From contig CM072152.1 of NCBI GenBank assembly GCA_036850595.1, forward strand, positions 16,815,207 through 16,879,206: 64,000 nucleotides of DNA. The letters run 5' to 3'. Below the pieces are notes generated by a model that searched no databases, was not told the DNA's origin, and was given only the letters and a program-made list of their open reading frames with translations. Source of the stretch: Rhyacichthys aspro (taxonomy: Eukaryota > Chordata > Actinopteri > Gobiiformes > Rhyacichthyidae). This document shows, one piece after another, positions 22,001 through 35,868 of the stretch. Each line of letters starts with the position of its first letter. Within the stretch, counting starts at the first letter, position 1. Position numbers and translations under genes: made by a program.

Positions 22001-25000
22001 AATAATTGGTGTGACCTCTACAAGTCTAACTCAGGTCAATTATCTGTGTTTTTGTGTCAGAACTGTCTTGTTACAGCTGCACAAAGCCAAAGGTCTGAGA
22101 GGAAGCCGATTGTGAAGGCAGAACCGGCCTAAATTCAGCACAGCAAGATGGTACTGCCTCTTTTTTCAAGTATGAGTTATAACATGGCCCCACTAATCGA
22201 ACTGCATCTATGGTTTAATTTCCAAAACAAGAAGCAATAGGAAATTTGCTGATTGTAGAGGCCTGGCCAGTACAGATGAACCGATATAGCAGGGTGATAA
22301 AAATATGGTTTTGAGTTGGAACATACACAAGGACAATGGGTCTAGTGTGATTCAAGTGATATATGTTTAGTGAGTGGTCCTGTGCAATAAATGAATGAAA
22401 TGATCAGTTTCCATTTATGGAGTTTTAAATCCCTAAAGGATTAAATATTCATTCACATAATGGTCTGTACAGGATAAAATGAATAACAATTTATAATATG
22501 CTGCATCATCTCTACTCTATTTAGACCAAATCCCAGATGTTATTTTTGACTGCTGAGTATTTTTGAAATCATAGAGAGCCTTTATCTGATGCACAATTTA
22601 TAAAACAGTATTTTTTGCTGTGTCACACTCTCTCACAGTGTTATGTTGCTTGAACTGCTTTGCTTTTGTCAAACGCAGTAACCTCTCCTGACCCTCAAGC
22701 TCCTCGCTGAGTTAGTCACCAACTTCAAGTCTCATTTGTCCGCATTTACTTCAGAAACCATAGTCATGAAAGGAAGCTTGGCAAAATAGAAAAAGGAAAC
22801 GAGGCTTTCACGGTCCTGCTGTGACGTCTTGTCAAATCCTGAACTCTTAAAAGAGTGGCCATTGTACGGGTACAGGATTTGTAAGGGAAATCTGAGTCTG
22901 AGCAGGCCACTGCTTTGGCTTCGTCTGAACTTCAGAGGTTGAGGGCAGGAGGTAAAGTGACATAAAAGAAACTCCTGTGCTGCTCACAATCAACAAGCAG
23001 AACGACTGCAGCTCTTTGTAAGGGACCAAGCATGAAAGGACTGTTTCTTCTCCAAATATTTTCTTTTTTATGACAGTAATGTAAAAGGTTTTGACACATT
23101 TTGTTTCATTAACTGTGAACTTTGATGTAGACTTATGTTATATATTATGTGCAGGATATACTTTCAGAGGATGTAAAGGGAAGTAAAATATACAAAATTA
23201 ATGACAGGGTAATGGTTTTATTTTAACTCAAAAAACATCTGGGAAGATTGTTTGTATCATTTTGTACAAGTACGAGACGGTTGTGCAATACAGTGAGGTT
23301 GTACAAAGCCTTTTAGGATGTCTTGTCATTGGTGTGATAGGACTCTCTCTGTCAGGAGCTCTTGTAATTATAACCACAAAAAAATTAAAAAAAAAAAAAG
23401 AGTCAATTTTTATCACCTTTACAAGATAGCAATGTAGTGTTTAATACTGCGCCGTGTTTGATGTATTAGTTTTATTGCAGTCTTATGGTTTTATTGTGGA
23501 TACCAAATTAACTTCTATACTGCATTATATACTGTGCCTATACATTGTGTCTTGGGTGGAACTGGGTGTGTAGTTGTTTGCACACTCTTTGAACTGATGG
23601 GGGTTTTAAAGTGCAGCTCTTGAGGTGATGATAAAGGAAATGAGCAGAAAGACTTTTTTTAGAAGCTGTTAGTATCACATTTGTGAGGTGTTGACAGTGG
23701 AATATATAGGACTAACATCGTATTAGGCTGCAGTCACACATACACTATACAGTGTGATTTGTACCTCACACAGACTGTGAAATTGTGTGATTAGCTTATT
23801 CCATTAAGTTGATGCCATTTGTACTGGAGTGTAAGTACATGTAAATCCAATATATCATAACTTCTCAGGCGCCGACATTGCTACTCTAATGAAATTTACC
23901 AACAACAAAACAAGGCGCATTCGTGGGCCTTGATTCAATTGTGTCAACTATAAGTGAATGAAACATTAACTATGCCCCTTACAAGATGCAGGTAGCTCTA
24001 AAGTTACAGTAACAAATGTGCCAATCTGACAGTCTATTCATATGGGCAAATTAGCTGACAGGTGCATCATTGTGTGGTAAACTGGCACTGCTCCCTTTTT
24101 GACAGTTGTTAAGCATTCAGCACTATCACTTTCAATTGAATGATCTGTCTGTGAGACCAGTGCTTGGCAGGGTTAAAATCAATTGGTCACAACATAATCA
24201 GAATGCAGGCAAGAAGTTGAATTGCGAAATGAAGGCATGCCCTTTGTTTATGTTCCTTTTGAGAACTAATCAATATGCAGGCTTTCATTAAAGTGATTGT
24301 TCTCCAAGGAAAACAATGTCTTTTTTGAGTCGACTTCTGCACACTTGAGTCAAGGCCGATAGATCACTAAAATATTTTAATTAGAAACTACCATGTGGTT
24401 ATATTAAACTGGCAGAAGCATACTTGCTTTTTCTGTGGACTAGTTTTGCCCTGTCAACAACCATAAACAGTATTATAAAAGGTTTGCTGGTAATTGCGTG
24501 TTTATGTCATGTCATGTTTGTACCTTGAGAGTGCAGGCTTAAAATACAGTGCTGTTGAAGTGTAAACGGTGGCGTGCATACTTCCAGAACTGCCCTTCTG
24601 CCTTTGTTTCTGTGGTTAATGAGCTGCCAAGCCTGTCCTTACACAGCATGCTGTTAATCAGTGTTGTCAGGGAAGTTGATAAGCAGGTGCAGACATGGTG
24701 CATATCCATAACTATTTTCCTAATTAGAGCTGACCACTACAGTGAAAGGTTGCCTCATTTTCTCTAAGTGTCTTCACTATTTCTGTCCTCACTGTGAAAA
24801 GGTTTATCTTTTTCCCTGAAAGGCATTAAATGGCTCAGTTTGGGTGGGGGTTGGAACCAATGACAGAGAGAGAGTCCGGGACCATCTGTTAATCAGCTGG
24901 ACCATCTCTTGACTTACGGCGCTGCCACACTCATGCTCTGCCTGTTCATTTCAGTTCATTAATGAATCACAAACAGTTGCATATTCTTCTTAGACATCAA

Positions 25001-25974
25001 CGTAGAGCACAAACACATTCCAGACGTCTGCAGTAATTATACTAAATTAGCTCAAATGTATTTTGGTAAATATATGTGGTTATTCGGTCTACTAGACACC
25101 ACAATTATTCACTCCCTTGTAGAGCAAGTACTGTGGGAAAGCTTAAACAGATGCCTATTAAGGTGTTTGATTACTTGTGATTACGCTCTCTCATGTGTGC
25201 TCTTTCTGTGCATATTGCACACACACCAAACACCACCTCCTGGTCTAATTAATCAGGTAATCCTGCCTCATATTACCATCCAACAAGCGACAGATGCTGT
25301 TGAAAGACATGCTTACATACAGCGGAAGAGAGCAGTAGACGCACTTTGATTCAAATGCACATGAGCAGGGCTTATCTGTAGGGTTCGTGTTGCAACAGAC
25401 ATGAGCAGAATGCACACTGTGGTGCCTGCCATACATACATATTACCGGCTCTAGGCTGGATCTCACTATGTCCTTTAGTACTTTTCATCCACTCAATTGT
25501 CGCAATTGTCCAACGCAACAAAAATTAATAAGTGAAAGCCGAAAGTGCATGTTCCTATATCGAATCATAACTGTAGGCTACAACGGTGTATCTGCAGCAG
25601 TAGAGACCACTTTATTACCTGTTCATGCCTCAAAGTGCTGAAATGAGAGGTCTGATGGAAAAATGATCAATGAGTACAAACACTCTTTTGAAGAGCGGTG
25701 GCTTGTGCAGGCTGAAGAAATTGATTGAGGGCACTGGAATGAAGGCTCTATGAAAAGCACTGCAAACACAGGTTTATACCAAGCAAATAAATACAATTTA
25801 TAGCTTCATAGTTTGTCAAATGTTGAACTTTGGAGACTCTGCTGGAAGCAGGACCATACTAAAGCAATGAGCCAGTTCCTCCCCCTGCTGCAGTGGCTCA
25901 ACAACAATTTGATGTCTTGCACCCATTTCTGTGTCTACTCTCCACAATTACATATTTTTATGTTTAACTCTTAG

Positions 25975-26016
<42 letters not shown>

Positions 26017-26400
26017 TCCTTTTTAGAGCAATACAACTGGTTTAGTGAAATGCACAGAGCTGTCCATGGTCCTGAACATATTCATATCTCCAACTTATTA
26101 CTCGCCTTTACTTGAAGTATTTGGCTCGATATGCAGTGATGAAATCAGATAAAATGTCTGCGTCAGATTTAACAGACCAATACTAAAACGTTAGCAGTGA
26201 AGCACATATACAAAACATTAAGATAAAAAACTAGCAGACGTCATGACGGCAGCCTTTGCTCATGCCATCATCTGCTCTGGTTCAGTGGATGCTACTTGTC
26301 GTTAAATGATGTCGTCCATATATTGTCCATGTTGTCTTCATGTTTGAAAGATTGGGAGCAGGCTGAATGAAGGGAGCCAACAGTGAGCCCATTCACTTGA
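19093..26400. other. Non-coding DNA, nothing recognised apart from simple repeats
   Basis: AT-rich sequence with A tracts (for example 23378-23399) and a TA/TG microsatellite near the right end. ORFs here are short and frame-random. I find no splice-consistent coding exon, structured RNA or transposon end. Confidence 0.5.
25975..26013. repeat. (TA)n(TG)n compound microsatellite
   Basis: About 8 bases of TA followed by about 30 bases of uninterrupted TG. Confidence 0.95.
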
Positions 26401-26596
26401 CTGGTCTACCACATCGCTCCTCTCTCTCTCTTCTCTCTGGAGTTTGTTGGTTGCAGCAGTCGCCTCACATCCACACAGACACAAACACGCGCGTCTTTCC
26501 TCTGAACAGCTACCCGTCTTTCCGTGTGCCGTGCTTATTACGCGCCTGTGTGTCGCTTTTATCGGAAAAGCCGTGCGTGTTTGTCACGGTCGAGTG

Positions 26597-26674
26597 ATGG
26601 AGACTGCCTCGGATCGGGGTTTTTGCTTCCCCCCCGCGACGGAGACACTCCAACTCGCCAGACGTATGAGCTAG
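26597..26674 (+). other. Upstream ORF 1 in the candidate 5' exon
   Basis: ATG with a G at -3 and +4, 25 codons (begins METASDRGFC) and a TAG stop. It lies entirely within the proposed leader and would be expected to reduce initiation at the downstream start. Confidence 0.35.
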
Positions 26675-26798
26675 AGACTGGGGACACACACCAAGAAGAG
26701 TGGGGACCGGCGCATTTACGATCAACTCTGGCTGTCGGAAGCTAACCCGCAGTTTCTTCTTCTTCTACTCCAATCATCAACTCGTCTTAAAAAAGCAG

Positions 26799-26846
26799 AT
26801 GCCCTGCTCTGGAAGTTGCGCGGATAAAGGCTCCAAGTCGACTTAA
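26799..26846 (+). other. Upstream ORF 2, ending immediately before the proposed main start
   Basis: Fifteen codons (MPCSGSCADKGSKST) and a TAA stop whose last base is 26846. The proposed main ATG occupies 26847-26849, so stop and start abut with no spacer and are in the same frame. Without re-initiation the two cannot both be read. A at -3 gives this uORF a usable start context. Confidence 0.4.
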
Positions 26847-26865
26847 ATGTCGCTGTCACTCGAAG
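26847..26865 (+). CDS. Candidate first coding segment (MSLSLE-) of an unidentified gene
   Basis: Nineteen coding nucleotides (six codons plus one base) precede the donor CGAAG|GTAAAG. The context of the ATG is TTAAATGT, with A at -3. The phase-1 end is matched by the acceptor at 52452-52460: joining them gives MSLSLEA(A)VLSQMRTMLG and stays open. The gene is not recognised. Alternatively this ATG is unused, the leader is wholly non-coding, and translation begins at an ATG in the next exon. Confidence 0.35.
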
Positions 26866-27968
26866 GTAAAGGCTAAACTGTTTGGCTAATAAGCTGCTTT
26901 TGTTTATTCTGGATGCATTTGAAGTGGGTTTTTTTTAACATAGCACGAATTAAACGCGTTTGAGGAGTGAAAATTTGGTCCAAAGTGGGTGGGAAGGTGA
27001 GTCATACTGATACAAAAAACTGCTTTCTCTGCGGCTTTGAGGGTTCAGAAACATTTAGTTTAGAGACACTAGGCTATGAGAGGACGTCTGTGTGGTTTTA
27101 AAGGACAACAGTGGGCGAAGTGGACTGTCTGAAACAATACAGGGTTTGTATGTTGTATGTAGTGTAATGATGGCCATTTGGAGAGTTGGTTTGGTGTTGG
27201 CCTGTTGACATTTGTGACCGGTCAGCTTTAGTTAATGACAGAGCACGGATTAGTGGGTTGCATTTGCAAATCAAATCACACTCAATGAAAGGGAAGAAAA
27301 CGTATCAGTATGAAGATTCAACCAAAACAAACCAAACTACTTTATTATTAGCGCCAAGATACCAATTAGGATGGCTTTTCGTGGCAGATTGGTTGCCCCT
27401 AAATATATTTGAGGTGTCTTTTGAATGCTAAAGAAGGATAAAATACTACAGTGCCATTTATCCAGTCTAAAACATTGCCTTATTCCAAATGATGATTTAG
27501 CTCTGACTCGTTGTGCCATATTTACAAGGTCAATTGTACTCCAGAAACTCACGTGAATCACTCATCTAGCTCGGTCCACTTAGCAGTCACTTCCAAAACT
27601 GCAGCTCAGTGGTGCCACAGTGAGTTAAAAGGAGGCTGTTTGTGAAAAAGAACAAGAATAAACCTGTGTGAGTTTCACATGTTTAGGGTCATTACCGTTC
27701 AGTGTCAGTTGACTGGATGGCAGATTTGTCCAGCAAGGAATTATCTACTAATCAATACAAATCAACAGTAGTCATTGCTTCAGTTTAATTGCCGTGAACC
27801 GTATTACAGACAAACTGCAACTGCTTGATGGGCTACAGCCCCTCGTACTAGGTTATAATGTCTTTCATTCTGTTAAAGTAACAGTGGATTGAGGTCTAGC
27901 TACCCTTTTAGCACAGCTTTTTGTGTGACCTGAAAACCAGCCTAACTGCTGCATGACCTCAATTTGAT

Positions 27969-28010
27969 AAAAAAAAAAAAAAAAAAAAAAAAGAGAGAGA
28001 GAGAGAGAAA
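27969..28010. repeat. Poly(A) tract followed by (GA)n
   Basis: About 24 A residues running directly into about eight GA units. An A tail on a plus-strand retroposed sequence is possible, but no recognisable SINE body precedes it. Confidence 0.9.
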
Positions 28011-31000
28011 CACTAGTAGGCAATGTTAACTGATGAGCCATTTATGTCCATCTTCACTCTCCTGCTCCCTTACTCCCTCCTCCTGCAAGTATGCACTCAC
28101 TCAACTGCGTCTCATCATATCTCGTCACTCTCAGTAGCACCCTGGCCTCTCGGCTTGTTTCTGTCACATACACACGCCAGCCCACAGCCATGGAGGATAT
28201 TATGCAATGAATTTGGTGCGCTTCCAGTTGGGTCTCTTATATTTATTGTTGGATTTTTGGCTGGATGACCTTTTTATGTCCAACCACCTCATCCTCTGTC
28301 TAATAAGCAATCAAGTGAGCTCCCAAGGAGGCTGAAAAGGCCAACATAACATTACTGCACTTCAAAGTGTACCACAAACGTTCATATAGCAGACTTCACA
28401 GCTTGTCATACCTTTGTTAGACTACTACTACAATGATGCTTCACTCTATTATTCACCCTATTGGTATTTCAAGGGCAGGTCTATTTGGGCAGTCATTTTA
28501 GAGGCTATATTGTAGAAGCCCATTTATAATGTATAGAGGAGTCCTGTATTAAATATCTGCAGAGTTGGAGGTGTGTATTCCAAGGCTCAGTCAAAGGAGG
28601 CTATATTACACCACATTGCATCAATAAAGGAACGAAGGAATGAAGGCAATATGGCAAAAACTGCTTCTTCTATTTCTGCAAAGACTTTCCCAGCATGTTG
28701 GGACTTTTTCAGCTCAGTAATAATTAATAGGCCTCACCCATAAGTCGTAATTACTGCACTGCTTCAGCAAAACTGACAGCTGATGGAAAAGGCTGAAAAT
28801 ATAAAGCCTCTGAAGAAGTTCAAGGATGTACAACTAAGAAATATTCGTGATCATGTGTCAACAGATTCCAGAGCAGCAGAAAGGCAATAAAGTACTATAT
28901 TTAAATGGCCTCACTCCAGAGATGAGATGCTGTCATTCCTCTGCTGTAGCAATCTCCGTCTGATGAAGAAACCAAATCTTTCTTTCTCTGTGTCCTTTTC
29001 CCTTCTTAGAAGGTGATCACAGAGTTGCTCCTATTTCCAAGATTGTTACTGGTTGTTTTGATAAAAGTAAAGTGCCTGTTTTCATTTAGAGCTAAAAAAG
29101 AGACTCCTATTTGTTTATTTTGTCTCAGTGACAGTCAGGTACAGCCAATGCTGTCAAAGATTAATATTTGATGTGATGAAAATGTCAGGCAGTCACCATT
29201 TTTATTTTTCTGGTTTGCACCAACTGTGTGAGTGTCTGGACCCTGACCAGGCACCTTTCCCACTGACATTTTTTAGATGTAAATGAGTATACTCCAAGAC
29301 AATCAAAAGAAGACTGCAAAGATTCAAGGGAGCACAGTAAAACAAAATTAAATCAATTACATTTATTTTTGTTCAAATCAGCTGATAATAATAAAAAAAT
29401 AAAAAATGTGACATTTTTGAAACCGTTTTGTCAGACTTTGTCAAACCTTTTTCTCCCAAGCTCACATCTTTTTCAGAGATTCAGATTATAGTTCAGTACA
29501 AACTCGCTGATTCTTAAGTTTTCTAAAGCTCTCCAAATCCCCCACACACTTCCTTACATCACAGCAGGGCAGTGTGGGTAAACTGAGCTGACTCAGACTA
29601 AGACACGTTTGACATGAGAAAAGGCTGCTCCACTTGTCCATAAAGCCAGGACTATCCATCCTAATTAAACCTTACGTCTCTCTTTCCTGGAGGAGGCAGG
29701 CACAGCAATGGGTGCCAAACCCTCTTTTCACCTGCCATGCAGCTAATAACCATGCTAGCCATGTTTTACTTGGATACTAGAGCTGGCACCGGTTCAGGCT
29801 GGCAAGGCAGGCAAGAGTATTTCCATCCCACTGCACTAGCAAGTGCAAGACTGTGGGTTTAAACAACAAAACGTGGCTGGAAACAGAATTACTTGGGACA
29901 TAAAGAGGAAACTAGCAACCTGCAGTCAATGTTTACATATATGATGGAATAATCCTGCGGTCCAAGAGCAGATATATATCGGCTGAGGCCACAGAGTCCT
30001 GTAATTTGATCAAACTCTTTATCTCACAGTTTAAGTTAAAAGGGATACAACATTTAAGCCTCCATTGCGTTTGCTGGATCAGCTCCAGGGCTAAATGGGT
30101 CTGCTTTTGTACAACTCTCACTCCAGCTTGCATTAAAATCAGTGCAGTAGTTTTCGTATAATCATTCTGACTGACAGGCAGATGGGAAAAAGACATGCCA
30201 TTTAAAAACTCAATCATCTGAAGCTGATATTTTTCAAAGACATTTGTGATTGGGCTCTACACATCGGCAAACTAAAATTTCTTATTCCACTCGGCAGCCG
30301 CCCACCTAGTCTCCCAGACTGCTCCTAATAACAAGGCACTTCCACACTCAGAGCTCCATTAAGATGCAGAGCGCTCGGCTCGGCTGCTCTTCCTCAGTGG
30401 CCTTAATCCTTCCATCTCCTTTGCGATGAATGATAGCCTTAGCCACCAGTCCCTTGTCTGTGTCAGGCTCAGGCCCACTGCTACACATAATGGCCAGAAA
30501 ATGGCTGCAGTCAGAAGACATGTCCTGCCACAGAGAGGTCAAGCTGCTCAATTATAGCTAGACCTAAGTCCATGTTAGGCTGGCAGCAGTGCATGGGAAC
30601 ATTTGAGAGCAGCTAAAAGCTTTTGTATGAGCTCAACTGTGAGTGATTCAGCTTTTAAGAGATATACAGCTCTGTGCAGGCAAGGCATAGTTAAGGTTAA
30701 CCGTAATAACCAAAAGCTAACAAAAGCCGTATCTTAATCACACACTGAAGACAAATTCTGGATTTTGATGTCCTTCACTTTGATAAAATTGAAAGATTGT
30801 GATGGCATCTTTCACAAAACAATTCCTCAATAGTAAACATGCCATCAGTCTTGAAAGCTGAGAAAACAACTTTCCCTTGTTCACCAGTGATGTAATATGT
30901 AACTTCCCCATAATCATAAACAATGATCGTGGATGCCCACCTCCTCCACTGGTCTTTAATAGTCTAGTATCAGAATTTATCTCTATAGAAATTACTCCCA

Positions 31001-33351
31001 GTTGCCTGGAGTCTCATTGAGATGCATGGCTCCTGTTAGAGAACAAGAGAGAAAATAAAATGAACAGACAGAAGAGGAAGCCTAGAGCAGACTCACCTCT
31101 GTTTTACGTAGCTGTTAAATCACTGGCTGTGCTTCTGTAATCATCTCTGTTTTATACAATGGCACACACAAGAGATTTTGTGCTGTAATAAATGTTACTT
31201 AGACATATTTGAGCATATTTAGTTTTCAGTACAGTTCGGGTGTAATAGTAATAGAAATGTAATACATTAAAGCAGTAGGGTGATGAGGGCTTATAGTGGG
31301 CACAATTTCCATATTTTTGGCATCTGCACTCAGTGGATGTGTGGATTTCTATTATAAGACTATGGTTCTGTATTATCAGTTGTCAGCTACTTTGGGCACC
31401 TGTCTGATTGGTGCATATTGCTTTAGAATCACTTACAACACGTTTGCCAAGCCTTGTTTGGAGGATTTGTGTTGATTGTAAACTGACCTGTCATGTCAGT
31501 AATTATATATCAGCTATACCAGTCACTACAGAAGAAAAAAGGAAGTCCACCACAAATTATAGCAATACATCAGAATGAGAACTAGCTCGCTCAGAGAGAT
31601 TGGCTTCCTCTGTAATTGCTTTACATGATGCTGATTGGTCTTGGTGCAACAGTTGCTGTGTGACTGTGTCCACATTTAGTTTGGACATTATACTGAGGGC
31701 TGCAAATATCTGCAAGTGCCACAGACCAAATGTGTAATTCGTGTTTTTGACTTGCAGTGCATATGTGAGGTTGTCAGGTGCATTTGCGGCATAATCCTTT
31801 TTCACTAGAGTTGGAGCTAACACTAAAAGGGGACTGTTTCAGTAGCAGCTTTTAAAAAGGTCGTTTAATTGTTATTTATTCATTTTATGCAAATTCCTTT
31901 TTGGTTTCCTGAAGTCATTGAATTCACCAAGCACTTATGCACAATTATCCCCATGTTTATTGAAAATAAAAATAAACCTTCCACACCAATCCATTTCAGG
32001 CTGTGACTTGTTTTGGAGTAATTTCAGGACTCTAGCTCTGCAGTCTTGCAGGTGACTCACTCATAAAGGATATCAGTGAGTGAGTGGGAAAGCAGAAAAG
32101 GAGGAGGTTCAGGATGGTGCTGATAAACAGACAAACAGAGAAAGTTAGTGCCAGGTTCAGATGCCAACTGCAGAAAAAAACAAATGTACAATAATGAGCT
32201 TTAAAACACAAGGGACAAGAACATACAGCTAATGTAGTGTATTCATAAATCTATACATTACAAATGAGCCTTTGATTTCAGCTTCAAAGAGAGGGTGTCT
32301 GCCAGCACATCTCACATCAGGTTCTCATCCCCCACAGATCATTCAGTCAGTGTCAATCAAGGGCTTGCTGACTTTTCTTAGTCTCTGTGCTGTCTCCACC
32401 CCCAGGGAACCATTACCATGAGAAATACATCTATTCTCTAAGAATTCTATTTGATAAGATGAAAAAAAAACAAACCCTGTTTTTATGAAAGTATATGTTA
32501 TTGCACCAATCAAGCCTTTGTGACATGTATATTATGCATGTTGATGGTGCCGTTTTGATAACATACAAATAAAAACAAAAGCATTTTCTTTGGTTTATGT
32601 AAGTTGTGACCTAGATACTGACAAAACATTTTTAGAGATTTAACAGATGGCTTTTATGCAGTTGTAATTTTAATAATGGAGAAAATGTAGCAGAAACTCT
32701 GATTTCAAAATATAAATAGTGCTGACACATCAATCTTTTTAAATGGACTAGATAATAGCTTTATGATGAAATGCCGGTGGGATGGTTTTCTACAGTATTG
32801 CACAAGACCATACTTAACATCTGTATGTATTTGGTTTAACAGGGGTATCTACTGCAGTCAGTTCAGAAGCAGGTCTTTATTGAATAGCACAAGGAGAGCA
32901 CAGCTCATTATGTTGTATTTGCAGGGTCATAGCGGCTTAGCACCAAGGAGCTAATTCATGCTAACCTCCCACCCTCGCTCCATTCAGGCTGAGTCACTGA
33001 CAACTTGTCAGTGCATTGGAGAAGTTGTGAGGAAAGGAATAGACCCTCTTGGCACTAGAGCACTTACCATGTTACACCAATGCCTACAGCACCATTGACA
33101 GATGTGAGCAAACAGAATGAAAATCTTACTACAGTATTTGAGCCCATTAACAGATTGGCTAATAATCATGTCTGTGAATATTCAATAGTGCAGCTTATGT
33201 GGACAATAACTGTAGAAATAGAAAGAGTCTATTCATTAGTATTGCTGAATACACACACACTGCATAAACAGCATTTGAAATGAATGCTTTCTTTTTTTCT
33301 TGGCATTTGGCTCTGGGTCAAAGCAAGGTAAAAAAGACACTTAACTGGAGT

Positions 33352-33401
33352 AAAAAAAAAAAATTAAAATAAAATTAAAAATGAATTAAATTAATCTTAA
33401 T
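33352..33401. repeat. A-rich low-complexity tract
   Basis: Runs of A broken by TT pairs, followed by AATTAA-type sequence. Confidence 0.7.
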
Positions 33402-35868
33402 TGCAAAATTAGTCAAATAGAAGTGACTTTAGGTCATAATAATTTCAAAATGTATCATAAAAAATTGGCAGTATATCTAACTAAAACTAACAGGGCATTA
33501 CCAAAATAGTTCAATGGTATTAGCCTCAGGACAGCTTAATTAGAGGTTAGTTAAATTTTTAGTGATTCATTAATGAAACACATTCAGATGTGATTCAGAT
33601 GTGCTGCCATCACATCCACCAGTGTCCTTTCAATTGTCAAGTTAGCATTTTATATATCTTAAAGACATCTTTGCTAATTTTTTGAAACAAAAATTTACCT
33701 GTTAATCTTTATTCTTGATATAAATAGCATTTTAGTTGTTATGTAATGTTGTGATGTGTGAGAAACACAAATCATCAGCCTTTTAAATGATGCACGTTTT
33801 TATGCAGCAAAAGCAGTAGTGTATGTTTTTTGAACCTAGCTTCTTTTCTCCTCTCGTACAGCGAGAGTGAGCTCTTCAGGCCAGAATGCTGAATGTGGAC
33901 CACATACTATACATTAATTCCATGACAGAGCAGATTAAAATAAGATCATGTTCGAGCATTTCTTTATACAGTTCAAAAACACATGGCTTTCAGGGCATAG
34001 GATTAAGTTAGTGAATGTGCTTACGCTGAATCAGACCACCTTCGAATGCCATAGTGCTGAATATGTAAACACTCTTTAAATAGGACAGGCATACTGCAAT
34101 GTAAGGCACTCTGTTTGTGCTTGTTTATCCGTTGCTGCTTGACTGGTGGTCTCTGTCTGTGCGAGAGAAGAGAAAGAGTGTGATTTGAGAGAAGAATGCT
34201 AAATCACAAGCTCAGCACATCAATTGATTTTAGTACAACGAGTTTGAATCCACAACATGTCCCTGTGCGAATAAAGACCTAGATCGACCGAGCTGTTGAT
34301 GCACAACAAAATGTGTGTGCCTCACTGCAGTTGTGTTCCTTATTCCCCTTTGTGTGGAATAAGATGATCTTAAATGTAGAGAAAATGGCTTCAGTGATAT
34401 TCTGAGTGGGAGAATGTTACAGTGGTTTATCCCACAGGACCATAATAATGGAGGAAGTGTCTGGGGAGCTGGAGGGATGTCTAATTGGACAAATTAGACG
34501 TGGGATAAATAAAGATAAATGAAACGAACAGAGCACCTGAATGTGTGTTTAGCACTCAATTTCTTTAATAAAACAGAAGGTGCGGCTAAAGCTCTGCTGT
34601 GGAAATGTAAATAGACATCATCGCTACAGTATTTGATTTTGAATGTATTAAACAGTAGGTTTAATGTGTATTTCAGTTTGCTATTTTCTGGCAAACTGTG
34701 TGACTTTCAACTCTCTTTACATATGCTATGATTCGTGTGAATGAAAAGAGCCGAGGACCTGAATGTCTGCTTCTCTAAACTACCGTTAGCATGGAATTTG
34801 TTGCTCTGCAAGCTTTCATTACTGGATTTATTGTGATCAAAATGCATTGAAATGAGATGTCACATAGCTAAAACAGTGCGCATGGCAGAAAAAGTAACAG
34901 AGGGTGAAGTATTTTTCCCAGACATGTCTTGAGGCACCTGTTCTTGCTTGGCATAGCTCGGTTACAGAACAGCACTGATTGTGACAGCATGGCCATTGTA
35001 GCTTCAGGCTGTTGTACACTGGCAGACACATGTCCTCCTCTCTGTGGCAGCTGCTCATCAAAAACAGAACAGTGATGTAGATGTATTTTTACTCATTCTC
35101 CATGCCAGCTGACAGAACGGAGTCTAAGATTTTGTATAATTGTGTAGTGCAAGATTAAGTGAAGCACCGCTGCATGTCTAATAACAGTGTGTGTTAAACT
35201 TACTGAACCATGCAGTTAAAATGCAGTGCAACCTCTATAATAATATTATCAGACCCATCATTTGAGTCTAATTAAACACAACATGAGTAATTTTAATTAG
35301 GTGCAATGTTATGTTTAGCTGGGTTTAGTACATTAATGCATTTTTTTAATTAAAGCAGAGGTGTCCTTACGCAAACATTATATTAACATAATGTGCTTTT
35401 TGTAGAGATTTGGAGCCTGATGTAGCAGTTTGTAGTTCACAGCGAAAACTTTTCTCTGAAGAAAGATCAGTGCATTTTTAAAATCAATGAACCCAGTGGG
35501 ACTCTATCCTCGACGCCCTGTAGACTTAGCACTTAGTCAATCCACTTCTTTCTGTAACATCCCATAGGTCGTGAGGTGTGGCACTCCAGGCACTCAAGAA
35601 ACTTACTTTGTGTTTTCAAGATGCTGCAGGAGAAGACTGACCTTCCCAGTGGCATAATATTGTCTAACTTCTCCAGGGTTTGTTATTGATCACATGACCC
35701 CATGCATATTTGATGGTAAACCTCACTCGACCTCTTCTAAACTAAATCTTGTGACATTTCTCCTCGAATTACACCTTTATTGATGCTTTACACAAGTGAT
35801 TTTTTTCCCTCAAATTTTTGAAGGACCATAAGTAAACAAGACCTCCATCCAGCAATTTGAGATATTTG

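Larger units (their letters stand above)
26440..26865 (+). promoter_or_regulatory. CpG-rich promoter and 5' exon candidate of a plus-strand gene
   Basis: Roughly thirty CpG dinucleotides fall in about 400 bases, against almost none in the flanks; this is the only such island in the window outside the hAT element. It follows a TCTC-rich stretch (26411-26438) and ends in a good donor, CGAAG|GTAAAG, after which the CpG density drops at once. This suits an unmethylated promoter with a mostly untranslated first exon. The exact transcription start cannot be read from the sequence and no TATA box is evident. The island could in principle also drive a divergent minus-strand transcript. Confidence 0.55.
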
